The notes beneath the pieces are model-generated. The model did no database searches and was not told the origin of the DNA. It saw only the letters and a list, made by a program, of their open reading frames with translations. 40,366 nt of DNA from assembly GCA_904390925.1 (NCBI GenBank), contig CAJFMB010000014.1, positions 1 to 40,366 on the forward strand, given 5' to 3'. The position numbers and the translations under genes were made by a program. This DNA is from an uncultured Subdoligranulum sp. (GTDB taxonomy: Bacteria; Bacillota; Clostridia; Oscillospirales; Ruminococcaceae). Shown here piece after piece: positions 1 through 8,433 of this stretch (positions are counted from its first letter, which is position 1; the number at the start of each line of letters is the position of its first letter).

Positions 1-72
1 CTTGCCCGCGGCGTCGATCACATACCACTTGCGGTCAGCCATCTCTGCGGGCTTTGCGAGAGTAGTGCTCAT
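1..72 (-). CDS. rplM: 50S ribosomal protein L13, N-terminal fragment
   Basis: Only the first 24 codons lie in the window; the gene runs off the left edge. The translation begins MSTTLAKPAEMADRKWYVID, which matches the start of L13, a large-subunit protein that binds 23S rRNA early in 50S assembly. The KWYVIDAAGK stretch is the usual L13 beginning. The ATG at 70-72 (minus) has an AGGAGG-type site at 81-85 with normal spacing. A near-consensus promoter lies about 110 bases upstream and leaves a structured leader. In Firmicutes rplM is normally followed by rpsI (S9), which would lie outside the window. The identification rests on a short stretch but is distinctive. Confidence 0.88.
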   Translation of the reverse strand, partial: MSTTLAKPAEMADRKWYVIDAAGK

Positions 73-85
73 AGTGTAAACCTCC

Positions 86-177
86 ATCTTGTTTCCAAAA
101 GCGCCGGGACTGTGCCGGTTGTACAGCCTGTCCCGCTTATCGTAAAGCGCGGCAACAGCGCCGCGCCGTTTCGCGCA
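86..177 (-). promoter_or_regulatory. Structured 5' leader of rplM (candidate L13 leader)
   Basis: About 100 bases separate the predicted transcription start (about 177) from the rplM ribosome site. Two inverted repeats are visible: GCGCGGC/GCCGCGC (147-153 with 160-166, 6-base loop) and CGGGAC/GTCCCG (105-110 with 130-135). Firmicute rplM genes often carry an autoregulatory leader bound by L13 or its partner. Whether this one matches the known L13 leader family needs a covariance search; I see the structure but cannot confirm the family. Confidence 0.45.
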
Positions 178-183
178 TGAGAG

Positions 184-212
184 ATTATAGCAAATCCGCG
201 GTGGTTCGTCAA
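184..212 (-). promoter_or_regulatory. Sigma-A promoter for rplM
   Basis: Read on the minus strand: -35 TTGACG (207-212), a 17-base spacer, and a perfect -10 TATAAT (184-189). The bases just upstream of the -35 are rich in A and T (AATTAAAATTTT and a T-run), like an UP element, as expected for a ribosomal protein promoter. Confidence 0.82.
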
Positions 213-250
213 TACCAAAAAGCCGAAAATTTTAATTGATTCCCTGCACA

Positions 251-286
251 CTCTTGAATACTCTCAAATGCTCTTGAATACTCTCA
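251..286. repeat. Two perfect 16-bp direct repeats, 20-bp period
   Basis: CTCTTGAATACTCTCA occurs at 251-266 and again at 271-286 with a 4-base spacer (AATG). The 20-bp period places both copies on nearly the same face of the helix. They lie about 40 bp upstream of the rplM -35 element and about 320 bp upstream of the ppk2 promoter. An operator pair is possible; no known regulator site was recognised. Confidence 0.6.
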
Positions 287-299
287 TTTTCGGAAAAAC

Positions 300-315
300 A
301 ATTTTTGAAAAAATT
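300..315. repeat. 16-bp A/T palindrome next to the direct repeats
   Basis: AATTTTT-GA-AAAAATT has two 7-base arms. It adjoins a second imperfect dyad (CATTTTCGGAAAAAC, 286-300). Both resemble the CodY box only loosely (about 11 of 15 positions each), so no regulator is assigned. The rest of the gap up to 606 holds nothing else I can support. Confidence 0.35.
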
Positions 316-606
316 TGCCGGCCTGCACAAAAACAAGGGGATCGTTTTGGTCAGACCGGTGAAAATCCGGTGTTGCCCGGCTGGAAAAGGCCTATAATAT
401 AAGGAAACGGGACAGTCCCCGGCTGGCGGCATAGCGTTCTCCAAAACCTGGTATAGACCATTCCGACCGCGGAACCGGCGAAACTGACCCGTAGCCTCCT
501 TTGCTGCGGATGGAACGGTGCCCCCGGCTTGCCGTGTGCAACCTGGACACATATGTCAAAATGCACTTTCTGACGAAAGATGTCATTCTTTTTTCCCGGT
601 TCGCCG

Positions 607-635
607 TTGCATATCGGCTGCCGAACGGGTATACT
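607..635 (+). promoter_or_regulatory. Promoter for the PPK2 gene
   Basis: TTGCAT (607-612), 17-base spacer, TATACT (630-635). The predicted start near 642 leaves a leader of about 30 bases, with AGGAGG at 657-662 before the ATG at 672. This supports 672 as the true start rather than the in-frame ATG at 501, which lies upstream of the promoter. Confidence 0.7.
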
Positions 636-671
636 GAACATGGAGCTGTTTGCCCCAGGAGGCGTACCGAT

Positions 672-1544
672 ATGAAAGCCGATGCATACCGTTTTGATGG
701 AAAAACAAGCTGTGATCTTTCCCGCCTGCCCACCGATGCGGGCACCGAAAAAGGGAAAAAAGCCGAGTATGCGGAAAAGACTGCGGCCAACCTGAAAAAA
801 ATGGAATCGCTGCAGGAAGCCTTCTATGCCGATGGCCGGGAAGGTATGGTCATCCTTCTGCAGGCGCTGGATGCGGCGGGGAAGGATGGCACCATCAAGC
901 ACGTGATGGGCGGCCTCAACCCTGAGGGCGTCACCGTCTACAACTTCAAACAGCCCACCAAAACCGAGCTGGAGCACGACTATCTGTGGCGGGTGGGGCG
1001 CTGCCTGCCGCCGCGGGGCGGAATCTCCATCTTCAACCGCAGCTACTACGAGGACGTGCTGGTGGTCCAGATGCATCAGCTGCACAAAGGCTACCGCATG
1101 GCTGACCGGGTGCTGCAGGAAAGCGACCGGGAGTTTTTCGAAAAGCGTTACCATCAGATCTGCCATTTTGAGGAGTATCTGTACGAAAACAGCTTCCGGG
1201 TGGTGAAAATCTTCCTGCACTTGTCCAAGGGCGAACAGAAAGAACGGTTTCTGGCCCGCATTGACACCCCCGACAAGAACTGGAAGTTCTCCGCAGCAGA
1301 TATTACCGAGCGCGCCCGGTTTGACGAATACAATCAGCTTTATCAAAAGGTCATCAACGCCACCGCCAGCGAGCATGCCCCCTGGTATGTGCTGCCTGCC
1401 GACCAGAAGTGGTATACCCGCTATCTGGTGTCGGAGATCGTGGTGGAGGCGCTGCAGAAATGTGCGCCGTCCTACCCCAAAGTGACGGACCAGGTCCGTG
1501 CCGAGATGCAGCGGGCCCGGGTCCAGCTGATGGCGGAGGACTGA
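672..1544 (+). CDS. ppk2: PPK2-family polyphosphate kinase
   Basis: Predicted 290-residue cytosolic enzyme that moves phosphate between inorganic polyphosphate and a nucleotide (AMP, ADP or NDP, depending on class). The Walker A-like loop LDAAGKDG (about residues 66-73) is followed by IKHVMGGLNPEGV and the conserved FNRSYYEDVLV block with its lid-region arginines. The length fits single-domain PPK2. Start: AGGAGG at 657-662 is 9 bases before the ATG, and the promoter ends at 635. The stop is 33 bases before the first glycosyltransferase with no terminator between them, so the two may be co-transcribed. Nucleotide specificity (class I, II or III) cannot be read from the sequence alone. Confidence 0.88.
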   Translation: MKADAYRFDGKTSCDLSRLPTDAGTEKGKKAEYAEKTAANLKKMESLQEAFYADGREGMVILLQALDAAGKDGTIKHVMGGLNPEGVTVYNFKQPTKTELEHDYLWRVGRCLPPRGGISIFNRSYYEDVLVVQMHQLHKGYRMADRVLQESDREFFEKRYHQICHFEEYLYENSFRVVKIFLHLSKGEQKERFLARIDTPDKNWKFSAADITERARFDEYNQLYQKVINATASEHAPWYVLPADQKWYTRYLVSEIVVEALQKCAPSYPKVTDQVRAEMQRARVQLMAED

Positions 1545-1577
1545 CAGCGCCAAAACAGGAAAGCGAGGCAACGCCGC

Positions 1578-2684
1578 ATGGCACCCATCCGGGTTTTACA
1601 GGTGATGCCGGCCATGGATGCCGGCGGCATGGAGACTTTCGTCATGAATGTCTACCGTGCCATTGACCGCACGCAGGTGCAGTTTGATTTTCTGTACCAC
1701 TACGACAAACCCTGCTTTTACGATGAGGAAATCCGGTCCCTGGGCGGGCAGATCACCAAACTGACCGTCCGGCAGGACAATAACATTCCCCGTTACCTGC
1801 ATCAGCTGGACCGCTTTTTTGCCGGGCATCCCTACCGGATTCTCCACGGCCATTACAGCGGATTCGGTATGTTCTACAACCGGGCGGCCCGCCGCCGCGG
1901 TGTGCCGGTGCGGGTGGGGCACAGTCACAACACCGCCTATGAACCTAATCTGGTGGGGACGCTGGACCGGATGATGAGCAGCCGCTTCAATCATCTGCTC
2001 ACCGACCGGTTTGCCTGCAGCCGGAAGGCAGGGCAGATGCTCTTTGGCAAAAGCCCCTTTACCGTGCTGCCAAACGGCATTCAGGTGGACCGGTTCGCAA
2101 ACCCTGACCCGGCGGCCCGGGCAAAAATTCGGGCCGCCTGGCAGGTGCCGGAGTCTGCCCGGCTGCTGGGCCATGTGGGGCGGTTTTCCGAGCAGAAAAA
2201 CCATCTGGGATTGCTGGACATTTTTGCTGCCATTCATGCCCGGGACCCGCAGGCCCGGCTGGTGCTGATCGGCACCGGTGCACTGGAGCAGCAGGCAAGG
2301 GAAAAAACCGCAGCACTTGGCCTGGCCGATCGGGTGATCTTTGCCGGGGTGCGCAGCGATACCGCGGACTGCTACGCCGCCATGGATGCCTTTGTGCTGC
2401 CCAGCCTGTTCGAGGGACTGCCGGTGGTTCTGGTGGAGGCACAGACCGCAGGGCTGCCCTGCTTTGTGTCGGATACCGTGGACCGGGATGCGGCCTTTGC
2501 CGACGGGGTGCAGTTCTTGCCGTTGCAGGACCCGGCGGCCTGGGCAGAGGCCATCTGCGCTTCGCCGCTGACCCGCAACCCCAAAGCAAGGCAGCAGGCG
2601 GAGGACGCCGGGTACGACGTGCGTACTTCCGCCCGGATCTTGCAGCAATTCTACATAAAACGATATGCCGAGGTGAATCCATGA
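1578..2684 (+). CDS. Glycosyltransferase, GT4 type (EpsF-like)
   Basis: 368 residues with a GT-B fold. The N-terminal acceptor half begins RVLQVMPAMDAGGMETFVMNVYRAI, with the glycine-rich loop (GGMET) common in EpsF-like capsule/exopolysaccharide transferases. The C-terminal nucleotide-sugar half has GHVGRFSEQKNH and the E-x7-E signature EGLPVVLVE (about 279-287). It probably adds a sugar with retention to a surface glycan at the inner face of the membrane. A GAGG site lies about 10 bases before the ATG. It is first of an eight-gene glycosyltransferase run and its stop overlaps the next start as ATGA. The donor and acceptor sugars cannot be predicted. Confidence 0.87.
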   Translation: MAPIRVLQVMPAMDAGGMETFVMNVYRAIDRTQVQFDFLYHYDKPCFYDEEIRSLGGQITKLTVRQDNNIPRYLHQLDRFFAGHPYRILHGHYSGFGMFYNRAARRRGVPVRVGHSHNTAYEPNLVGTLDRMMSSRFNHLLTDRFACSRKAGQMLFGKSPFTVLPNGIQVDRFANPDPAARAKIRAAWQVPESARLLGHVGRFSEQKNHLGLLDIFAAIHARDPQARLVLIGTGALEQQAREKTAALGLADRVIFAGVRSDTADCYAAMDAFVLPSLFEGLPVVLVEAQTAGLPCFVSDTVDRDAAFADGVQFLPLQDPAAWAEAICASPLTRNPKARQQAEDAGYDVRTSARILQQFYIKRYAEVNP

Positions 2685-3661
2685 AGTCTGCACGCATCGC
2701 GGTGGTGGTACCGGTCTATAACGCCAGGGAGTATCTGCCGCTCTGCCTGACTTCCCTTGCCGCACAGAGCTTTTCCGAGTTCTGCGCCATTCTGGTGGAC
2801 GACGGTTCCACCGACGGCTCGGCGGAAATTTGTGACCGTTGGGCGGCGCGGGACGACCGATTCACTGTGCTGCATCTGCCAAATGGCGGCCCTGCTGCGG
2901 CCCGTGCCGCAGGGGTACAGGCCGCAAACTGCGAATACATATCCTTTTGCGACGCCGATGATCTGCTGCACCCGGCTTTTCTGGAAACGCTGCTGCAGGC
3001 GGCCGAGGCCACCATGCTTCCCATAGCCTGCTGCCGGTTTGATACCTTCCGGGATGCGCCGGCTCTGAACGCCGACCCGCCCCGGGACCACACCACGCTG
3101 GAAGACCCCGCCCATCTGGATGCGCTGCTCCACGACCACCGGGTGGATTACAGCCTCTGCAACAAATTGTACGATTCCGCTCTGATGACACCGGAACTTC
3201 TGAATAACGGCCTGACCCACAACGAGGACCTGCTGGCCAACTGGAAGGCATTCCTGCAGGTGCCGGGCATTGCCTTTTGCGACTTTGCCGGCTACCATTA
3301 TCGCCAGCATGCCGGGTCCTCTAGCCATCGGGCACTCACGGCGGCGGAGATCGGGGATCACCTGACCGCCGCCTGTACCATCCTGGAAACCGCACCGGAC
3401 AATTTCCGTGCCAGTGCCGGTGCCTTTTACTACGAAAAACTGGCATATCTGGCCAGCCGGATTCTCCGTCGTCCCCATGACCTGGCGCTGGACCCGGCTC
3501 TGGCGGATCTGAGAGCCCGTCTGCGCGCAGGTCGCAAGGACCCGGAACAGGGGGCAAACCCTGCACTGCCCGGAGCGGTGCGGCTGGCGGCACTTGCCAG
3601 TATCTATGCTCCCGGACCTGCCCGGCTTTTGTTCCGGGTAATGCTGCGGGACAGAGCCTGA
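2681..3661 (+). CDS. Glycosyltransferase family 2
   Basis: 326 residues with a GT-A fold. It opens RIAVVVPVYNAREYLPLCLTSL, followed by VDDGSTDGS, the nucleotide/metal-binding CDADD (about 87-91), and the downstream acidic HNEDLL motif that usually supplies the base. It is expected to be an inverting transferase using a UDP-sugar. The 4-base ATGA overlap with the GT4 gene upstream suggests translational coupling. No hydrophobic C-terminal helices of the processive (synthase) kind are seen, so it probably transfers single sugars. The acceptor is unknown. Confidence 0.87.
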   Translation: MKSARIAVVVPVYNAREYLPLCLTSLAAQSFSEFCAILVDDGSTDGSAEICDRWAARDDRFTVLHLPNGGPAAARAAGVQAANCEYISFCDADDLLHPAFLETLLQAAEATMLPIACCRFDTFRDAPALNADPPRDHTTLEDPAHLDALLHDHRVDYSLCNKLYDSALMTPELLNNGLTHNEDLLANWKAFLQVPGIAFCDFAGYHYRQHAGSSSHRALTAAEIGDHLTAACTILETAPDNFRASAGAFYYEKLAYLASRILRRPHDLALDPALADLRARLRAGRKDPEQGANPALPGAVRLAALASIYAPGPARLLFRVMLRDRA

Positions 3662-3746
3662 CGCAGGCCCCCGCATTTCTGATTTTCTTTGACATACTGC
3701 GGCGCCCGATATTTCGGACCCGCTTTTCATAAAAAGGAGCTGCCAT

Positions 3747-4997
3747 ATGCGCTTTTTGTTTGTTGTTGACAGCGTTGAAGCCCCCCAGGCGGTCAATCCG
3801 GAACTGGGGCGGAGGCTGGCTGCCTGTCTGGCTGACCAGGGCCACCAGGTCCATCTGCTGGAATTGTGGGACGGGAAAAATCCCCCGCCTGCGCCTGCCG
3901 GTGCCGGAACCCCCAACGGGGTGGTGCTGCATGATCTGCCGTTTCCCGACGAGCGGATGATGAACCAGGCGCTGGAAAACGGTTCCCGTCAGGGCAGCCC
4001 GGTCCCGGTGCGGCTGGCGCGGCTGGCCATGCACCCCACCGCGGTGGGCGCTGCGTTCCGCCAGCTGGTGCTGCACAAACCCCGCCGGGTGGAAGATACC
4101 CGTCTGGAAATCGAGCGTCTGGATGCCATCTATCATTTTGATTTTGTCACGGTTGTGGCGGCGCCCTACCGGGCTGCCTTTGCACTGGAACAGGCACGCA
4201 TCACCGGCAAAAAGGTGCTGTGGCTGATGGACCCCTATGCCGCCAACCGGAGCTATCAGGCCCCGGGCGGCTGGGCGCGGGAACTGCAGCTATTGAAATC
4301 GGTGGACACCGCTTTTGTTACCCATCAGGCGCTGCCGGACTACCAGGAGGGGCCCCTGGCTCCTTGCAAGGACCGGGTGTTTGAGCTGGCTTTTCCGTCG
4401 CTGGTGCCGCCCCAGGCAGAGGTGGTGGACCCCAACCGTGGCCGCGGCGAGATCCGCTGTGTTTTCTGCGGCACTTTGTATCCGGAGCTGCGCGCGCCGG
4501 ATTTTGCACTGGAGCTGTTCACCAAACTGGATGACCCGGATGTGCACCTGACCATGGTGGGCCGCGGCTGGGAACATTTCCCCAGGCAGGCCGAAGCGGC
4601 ACGCCGGGTGCTGGGCGCCCGGGCGGAGCTGTACGGTCCGGTCCCGCCCGCCCATGCCCGGACGCTGGTCGGCCAGGCGGATATTCTGCTGAACCTGGGC
4701 AATGCGGTGGATAACCAGATCCCCAGCAAACTGTTTGAATATTTTGCGACCGGACGACCGATTCTGCATCTGGCGGCGGGGAGCAGGGACACCGCGCTGC
4801 CGTACCTGGCCCGGTATCCGCTGGCCCTGGTGCTGCAATCGTCTGAGGGGGCGACTCCGCAGGTGATTGCCGCCCTGCGCAGCTGGCTGCACCAAAACGC
4901 CGGCAAATCCATGAGCTTTGCCCAGGCGGCGGCCATCTTCCCCGACTTCACCCCCGAGGCAGTGGCCCGGCGGTTTGTGGAGGTGGCAGCCCGCTGA
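3747..4997 (+). CDS. Glycosyltransferase, GT-B fold (GT4-like, divergent)
   Basis: 416 residues, beginning MRFLFVVDSVEAPQAVNPELGRRLAACLADQGHQVHLLEL, a Rossmann-like start. The C-terminal half has FCGTLYPELRAPD, LTMVGRGW and DNQIPSKLFEYFATGRPIL, the donor-binding loop typical of GT4-like enzymes, although the classical E-x7-E is not clear. AAGGAG sits about 8 bases before the ATG. The 85-base gap upstream has a TTGACA (3689-3694) but no convincing -10, so an internal promoter is only possible. It lies within the glycosyltransferase run and has no overlap partner, unlike three of the other GT4 genes. Substrate unknown. Confidence 0.78.
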   Translation: MRFLFVVDSVEAPQAVNPELGRRLAACLADQGHQVHLLELWDGKNPPPAPAGAGTPNGVVLHDLPFPDERMMNQALENGSRQGSPVPVRLARLAMHPTAVGAAFRQLVLHKPRRVEDTRLEIERLDAIYHFDFVTVVAAPYRAAFALEQARITGKKVLWLMDPYAANRSYQAPGGWARELQLLKSVDTAFVTHQALPDYQEGPLAPCKDRVFELAFPSLVPPQAEVVDPNRGRGEIRCVFCGTLYPELRAPDFALELFTKLDDPDVHLTMVGRGWEHFPRQAEAARRVLGARAELYGPVPPAHARTLVGQADILLNLGNAVDNQIPSKLFEYFATGRPILHLAAGSRDTALPYLARYPLALVLQSSEGATPQVIAALRSWLHQNAGKSMSFAQAAAIFPDFTPEAVARRFVEVAAR

Positions 4998-5031
4998 CAG
5001 GCTGCGTTCGGTTTTACCAAGGAGGAATTTC

Positions 5032-6315
5032 ATGCCGAAGATTTTGTGGCTGGTCAGCGTCACGCTGCCGGAGGCCGCTGTGGCGGTGGGACTGCCTGCG
5101 GGGCAGGTGGGCGGCGGCTGGCTGTCGGGAATGCTGGCAGCCCTGCCGGCCGAGCTGCCGCTGACGGTGGTCAGTGTGGATGCCCGCACCAAAACAGCCA
5201 GATCCGGCAAGACAGATGGCGTGCGGTATCTGGTTGTGCCGGATGTTTCCGGATTCGGGGCGATTCTGGCCCGGCTGCAGCCGGACCTTGTCCACATCTG
5301 GGGCACCGAATATACAGCGGCCCTTGCCATGCAGCAGGAGGCCGCGCGGCAGAACCTGCAGGTATTGGTTGGCATTCAGGGTGTCATGTGCGACTGCGCC
5401 GAACACCTGTGTGACGATGTGCCGCCGCAATATCGGCATTCCAACTGGATACAGCGGGGCATTGACCGGGTGGTACCCGGCGGCCTTTTGGATAAAATGC
5501 AGGCAAACTTTGACGCATTGGCGCAAAGCGAGGCCCGTCTGCTGGCGGGCGCCCGCCATGTGACCGGCCGCACCGGGTTTGACCGGCGTGCGGTTGCCCG
5601 GCTGGCACCCGATGCCCGGTACTATCCCTGCAACGAAACGCTGCGTCCGGTGTTCTGGCAGTCTGCCGGAAGCTGGCGTGCCCGGGAATACGGCCAGGGA
5701 CCGGTTTTGCTGCTGAGCCAGGGCAACTATCCACTGAAAAACCTGCACACATTGCTCAAGGCCATGCCCGCCGTCCTGCGGGAATGGCCGGGGGCGGTGC
5801 TGCGCATTGCCGGCTGGTCACCGCTGGACAAGGGCAAACTGCTGCGCCCGGTCATTGACGCCATGTTCCCGTACCAGACCTGGTGCAAAAAACTGATTGC
5901 CCGGGGCAAACTGGAAGGACATGTACAGTATACCGGGCCTTTGCAGGCGGCACAGATGCGGCAGGCGTATCTGGATGCGGATCTGTTCCTGCTGACCTCT
6001 TACAGTGAAAACAGCCCCAACAGTCTGGGCGAAGCCATGCTGCTGGGCATGCCCTGCGTGGCAGCAGCGGTGGGCGGCGTGCCGGATGTGACGGCTGGCG
6101 GCGCTGCCGCAGTGCTGTACGGCCCGGCCGGGGACGCCGACGCATTGGCCGAGGCCATCTGCCGGACACTGGCACTGTCCGACCACGGCACCGCGCTGGG
6201 CCGCAAGGCTGCCGACTTGGCCCGCCAGGCCCATGACCCGGCGGCCAACGCGGCCCGCATGCTGGAAATCTACCGGCAGGTGCTGGCGGCAGAACAGGGG
6301 GCAGCCGATGCCTGA
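5032..6315 (+). CDS. Glycosyltransferase, GT4 type
   Basis: 427 residues with a GT-B fold. The N-terminal half has GQVGGGWLSGMLAAL and LQPDLVHIWGTEY (acceptor side). The C-terminal half has LLLSQGNYPLKNLHTLLKAMP, VQYTGPLQ and the E-x7-E motif ENSPNSLGE (about 326-334). The start is fixed by AAGGAGG at 5019-5025, 6 bases before the ATG at 5032; an earlier in-frame ATG at 4918 lies inside the preceding gene and has no ribosome site. The final 8 bases overlap the next GT2 gene, so the pair is probably translationally coupled. Likely role: sugar addition in surface glycan assembly. Confidence 0.86.
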   Translation: MPKILWLVSVTLPEAAVAVGLPAGQVGGGWLSGMLAALPAELPLTVVSVDARTKTARSGKTDGVRYLVVPDVSGFGAILARLQPDLVHIWGTEYTAALAMQQEAARQNLQVLVGIQGVMCDCAEHLCDDVPPQYRHSNWIQRGIDRVVPGGLLDKMQANFDALAQSEARLLAGARHVTGRTGFDRRAVARLAPDARYYPCNETLRPVFWQSAGSWRAREYGQGPVLLLSQGNYPLKNLHTLLKAMPAVLREWPGAVLRIAGWSPLDKGKLLRPVIDAMFPYQTWCKKLIARGKLEGHVQYTGPLQAAQMRQAYLDADLFLLTSYSENSPNSLGEAMLLGMPCVAAAVGGVPDVTAGGAAAVLYGPAGDADALAEAICRTLALSDHGTALGRKAADLARQAHDPAANAARMLEIYRQVLAAEQGAADA

Positions 6316-7318
6316 GTTTTCGCTGCCGGCCATTTCCGCCATCGTACCCTGCTGGAATGCAGCGGCGACGCTGCAGCGGGCGGCGGACAGCATTCTGCGG
6401 GATGCCCCCGGCAATCTGGAACTGATTCTGGTGGATGACGGTTCCACCGACGAGACCCCGGCTCTTTGTGACAAACTTGCCGCGCAGGACCGGCGGGTGA
6501 AGGTGCTTCACCGGAAAAACGGTGGGGCCTCCGCCGCCCGGAACGCCGGCCTTGACGCTGCGGCAGGGGAGTGGATTCTCTTTGTGGACGCCGACGACTG
6601 CCTGCTGCCGGGCCTCTGGCAGGCGCTGCCGCCGGCTTTTGCCGCCCGCCCGCAGCTGATCCTGTTCGGTATGGAGCGCCAGAGCGGCCCGGCGCCCTGC
6701 CCGCTGGCCCCGGGATTCTATCCCACCCCCGCCGACCTGGGGGATGCCATGGACACGCTGCTGTTTGAAAGCGGGTATCTGGCGGCGCCATATCCCAAAC
6801 TTTTCTCGGCCGGGACACTGCGCCGGACGGGACTTCGCTTTGATGAACGTCTCAAAATCAATGAGGATGTCCTGTTCAACACAGTTTTTTTACAAAATAC
6901 CATTTCCATTTTCTGCGTATCTGGTGTATACTATTACCAATATGATGGCCAAAGTGGGTCCCTGTCCCGTCGTTTGCGGGATGACCTGCTGGATGCCGAG
7001 ACGGTCACCGCCCCGGCACTGGAGGCCATGCTGCGCCGCTGGGGATATGATCCGGCGCCTTATCTGGCCAAAAGCCGGCTGCGCGCCTGCCTGAACCAGT
7101 ACGGGCTGCTGACCGGCTGCCGGGGAGATCTTTCCTTTGCCCGGCGCCGGGACCTGTTCGCCCGGATTCTGGCACAGCCTGCGGCCCGCGCTGCACTGCG
7201 CGCCCGGCTGCGTCAGGATGCCCACCCGCTTCTGGCGGTGCCCTACCGCATTGGTGTGGCGCTGGGGGCACCGGGCTGGCTGGCGGCCTATACGCTGTTG
7301 AAACAGCGATTTTTGTGA
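6308..7318 (+). CDS. Glycosyltransferase family 2
   Basis: 336 residues, GT-A. Motifs in order: ISAIVPCWNAAATLQRAADSI, VDDGSTDE, GGASAARNAGLDAA, FVDADD (metal/nucleotide site) and NEDVLFN. The ATG at 6308 overlaps the previous gene by 8 bases with a GGGGG site just before it; the longer in-frame start at 6233 would run far into the neighbour. An A/T-rich patch around 6885-6950 encodes a normal part of the domain and is not an insertion. The C-terminal third is Arg/Ala/Leu-rich and not diagnostic. It is the second of the three GT4-GT2 coupled pairs. Substrate unknown. Confidence 0.85.
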   Translation: MPEFSLPAISAIVPCWNAAATLQRAADSILRDAPGNLELILVDDGSTDETPALCDKLAAQDRRVKVLHRKNGGASAARNAGLDAAAGEWILFVDADDCLLPGLWQALPPAFAARPQLILFGMERQSGPAPCPLAPGFYPTPADLGDAMDTLLFESGYLAAPYPKLFSAGTLRRTGLRFDERLKINEDVLFNTVFLQNTISIFCVSGVYYYQYDGQSGSLSRRLRDDLLDAETVTAPALEAMLRRWGYDPAPYLAKSRLRACLNQYGLLTGCRGDLSFARRRDLFARILAQPAARAALRARLRQDAHPLLAVPYRIGVALGAPGWLAAYTLLKQRFL

Positions 7319-7432
7319 TGCGTCAATCGGCGGGGAAAGGATGATCTGCGGCCCGGATTTTCCGGAAAGCCTGTCCCCGGATGATGTGAATTGCCCATAG
7401 GAGGTTCTGCAGAGTTGGAAGGGATCAAATTT

Positions 7433-8413
7433 ATGGAACGCGTCTGTGTCAGCGTGATTGTACCCATTTACAATACAAAGCCTTACCTGGAGGAGTGCAT
7501 CCGCAGCATCCTGGACCAGCAGTTCGACCAGACGTTTGAACTGATTCTGGTGGATGACGGTGCCACCGACGGCTGCGGGGCAATGTGCGATGCGTTCGCC
7601 GCGGAGGACAAGCGTGTCCGTGTGATCCATCAGGAAAACCAGGGCCTGTCGGCTGCCCGCAACACCGGCATTGATGCCGCCCAGGGCCGTTATTATGCCT
7701 TTGTGGACTCCGACGATATCCTGCGCCCCACCTACCTGCAGACGCTCTATGATGCCTGCGAGAAATATGACGCCTATATGTCCATCTGCGCGGTGGAGGA
7801 TGTGCAGGAGGACGGCTCCAGTTCGGAACCGCCTGCCTACACCATGCCCAGCGAGACCGGGGTCTTTTCCGGCAAGGAACTGCTCAACCGGTTCTATGCG
7901 CCCAACGGCACCTACTACACAGTGGCCTGGAACAAGCTGTACCGCGCCGAGGTCTGGAAGTTGCTGCATTACCCGGAAGGCCGCCTGCATGAGGACGACT
8001 TTGTTGCCCACCGCCTGTTCTGGCGCTGCGACAAGGTGGTCTGCCTGGACGAACAGCTCTACTGCTACCGGCTGCGCAGCGGCAGCATCTGCCGTACCAA
8101 CATCAAGCCGGAAGCCTTCGACGCGGTGGACGGCCTGGCTGACCGGTACCGCTTCTACGTGGAAAACGGTGCCGACCGCTCGGTGATTGACAACGCCTAT
8201 GCGGCCTGCTGGCGGCGGTATCTGTTCCTCTGCGCCAAGGTCCGCCAGAGCCCCGAGCCCAAACTGGTCAAGGCAATCTCCAAGGAGCAGTTCCTGATGC
8301 AGGGGCTGATCAGCTACCTGCCCAACTGCAAGCAGCTGAAGATGACCGAGAAGCTGTCGGCGGCCCGCTGGTCGATGATGCCTGCCGAAAGCCTGTGCCC
8401 GGTGAAAAAATAA
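7433..8413 (+). CDS. Glycosyltransferase family 2
   Basis: 326 residues, GT-A, starting MERVCVSVIVPIYNTKPYLEECIRSI. It continues with VDDGATDG, GLSAARNTGIDAA, FVDSDD and LHEDDFVAHRLFW. The start is ambiguous: AGGAGG (7399-7404) is ideally placed for a TTG at 7415, while GGAAGGG (7416-7422) serves the ATG at 7433. The ATG gives the usual GT2 beginning and is preferred; the TTG would add six residues. A 114-base gap without a terminator separates it from the preceding gene. It is not overlapped by either neighbour, so it is one of the two unpaired enzymes in the run. Confidence 0.85.
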   Translation: MERVCVSVIVPIYNTKPYLEECIRSILDQQFDQTFELILVDDGATDGCGAMCDAFAAEDKRVRVIHQENQGLSAARNTGIDAAQGRYYAFVDSDDILRPTYLQTLYDACEKYDAYMSICAVEDVQEDGSSSEPPAYTMPSETGVFSGKELLNRFYAPNGTYYTVAWNKLYRAEVWKLLHYPEGRLHEDDFVAHRLFWRCDKVVCLDEQLYCYRLRSGSICRTNIKPEAFDAVDGLADRYRFYVENGADRSVIDNAYAACWRRYLFLCAKVRQSPEPKLVKAISKEQFLMQGLISYLPNCKQLKMTEKLSAARWSMMPAESLCPVKK

Positions 8414-8433
8414 TCCGCAACCGAATAGCATCT

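Noticed and set aside
393-398. Perfect TATAAT on the plus strand
   Set aside because: No -35 at a suitable distance (TTGCCC is only 14 bases away) and no extended -10; no gene follows before the real ppk2 promoter.
353-500. Stretch with GGTGAAAATCCGG and, 120 bases later, TGACCCGTAGCC, recalling parts of a cobalamin riboswitch
   Set aside because: The central B12-box (GCCACTG-like) and the CCCGCAACTG part are missing, it lies upstream of the ppk2 promoter and so would not be in that mRNA, and PPK2 has no link to cobalamin.
501-671. In-frame upstream extension of the PPK2 gene from an ATG at 501
   Set aside because: The promoter at 607-635 and AGGAGG at 657-662 show that translation begins at 672; the extra residues do not look like the family.
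3689-3717. TTGACA before the glycosyltransferase gene at 3747
   Set aside because: The bases at the -10 position (TTTCGG) do not fit; TATTTC is only 15 bases away. Recorded as a weak possibility only.
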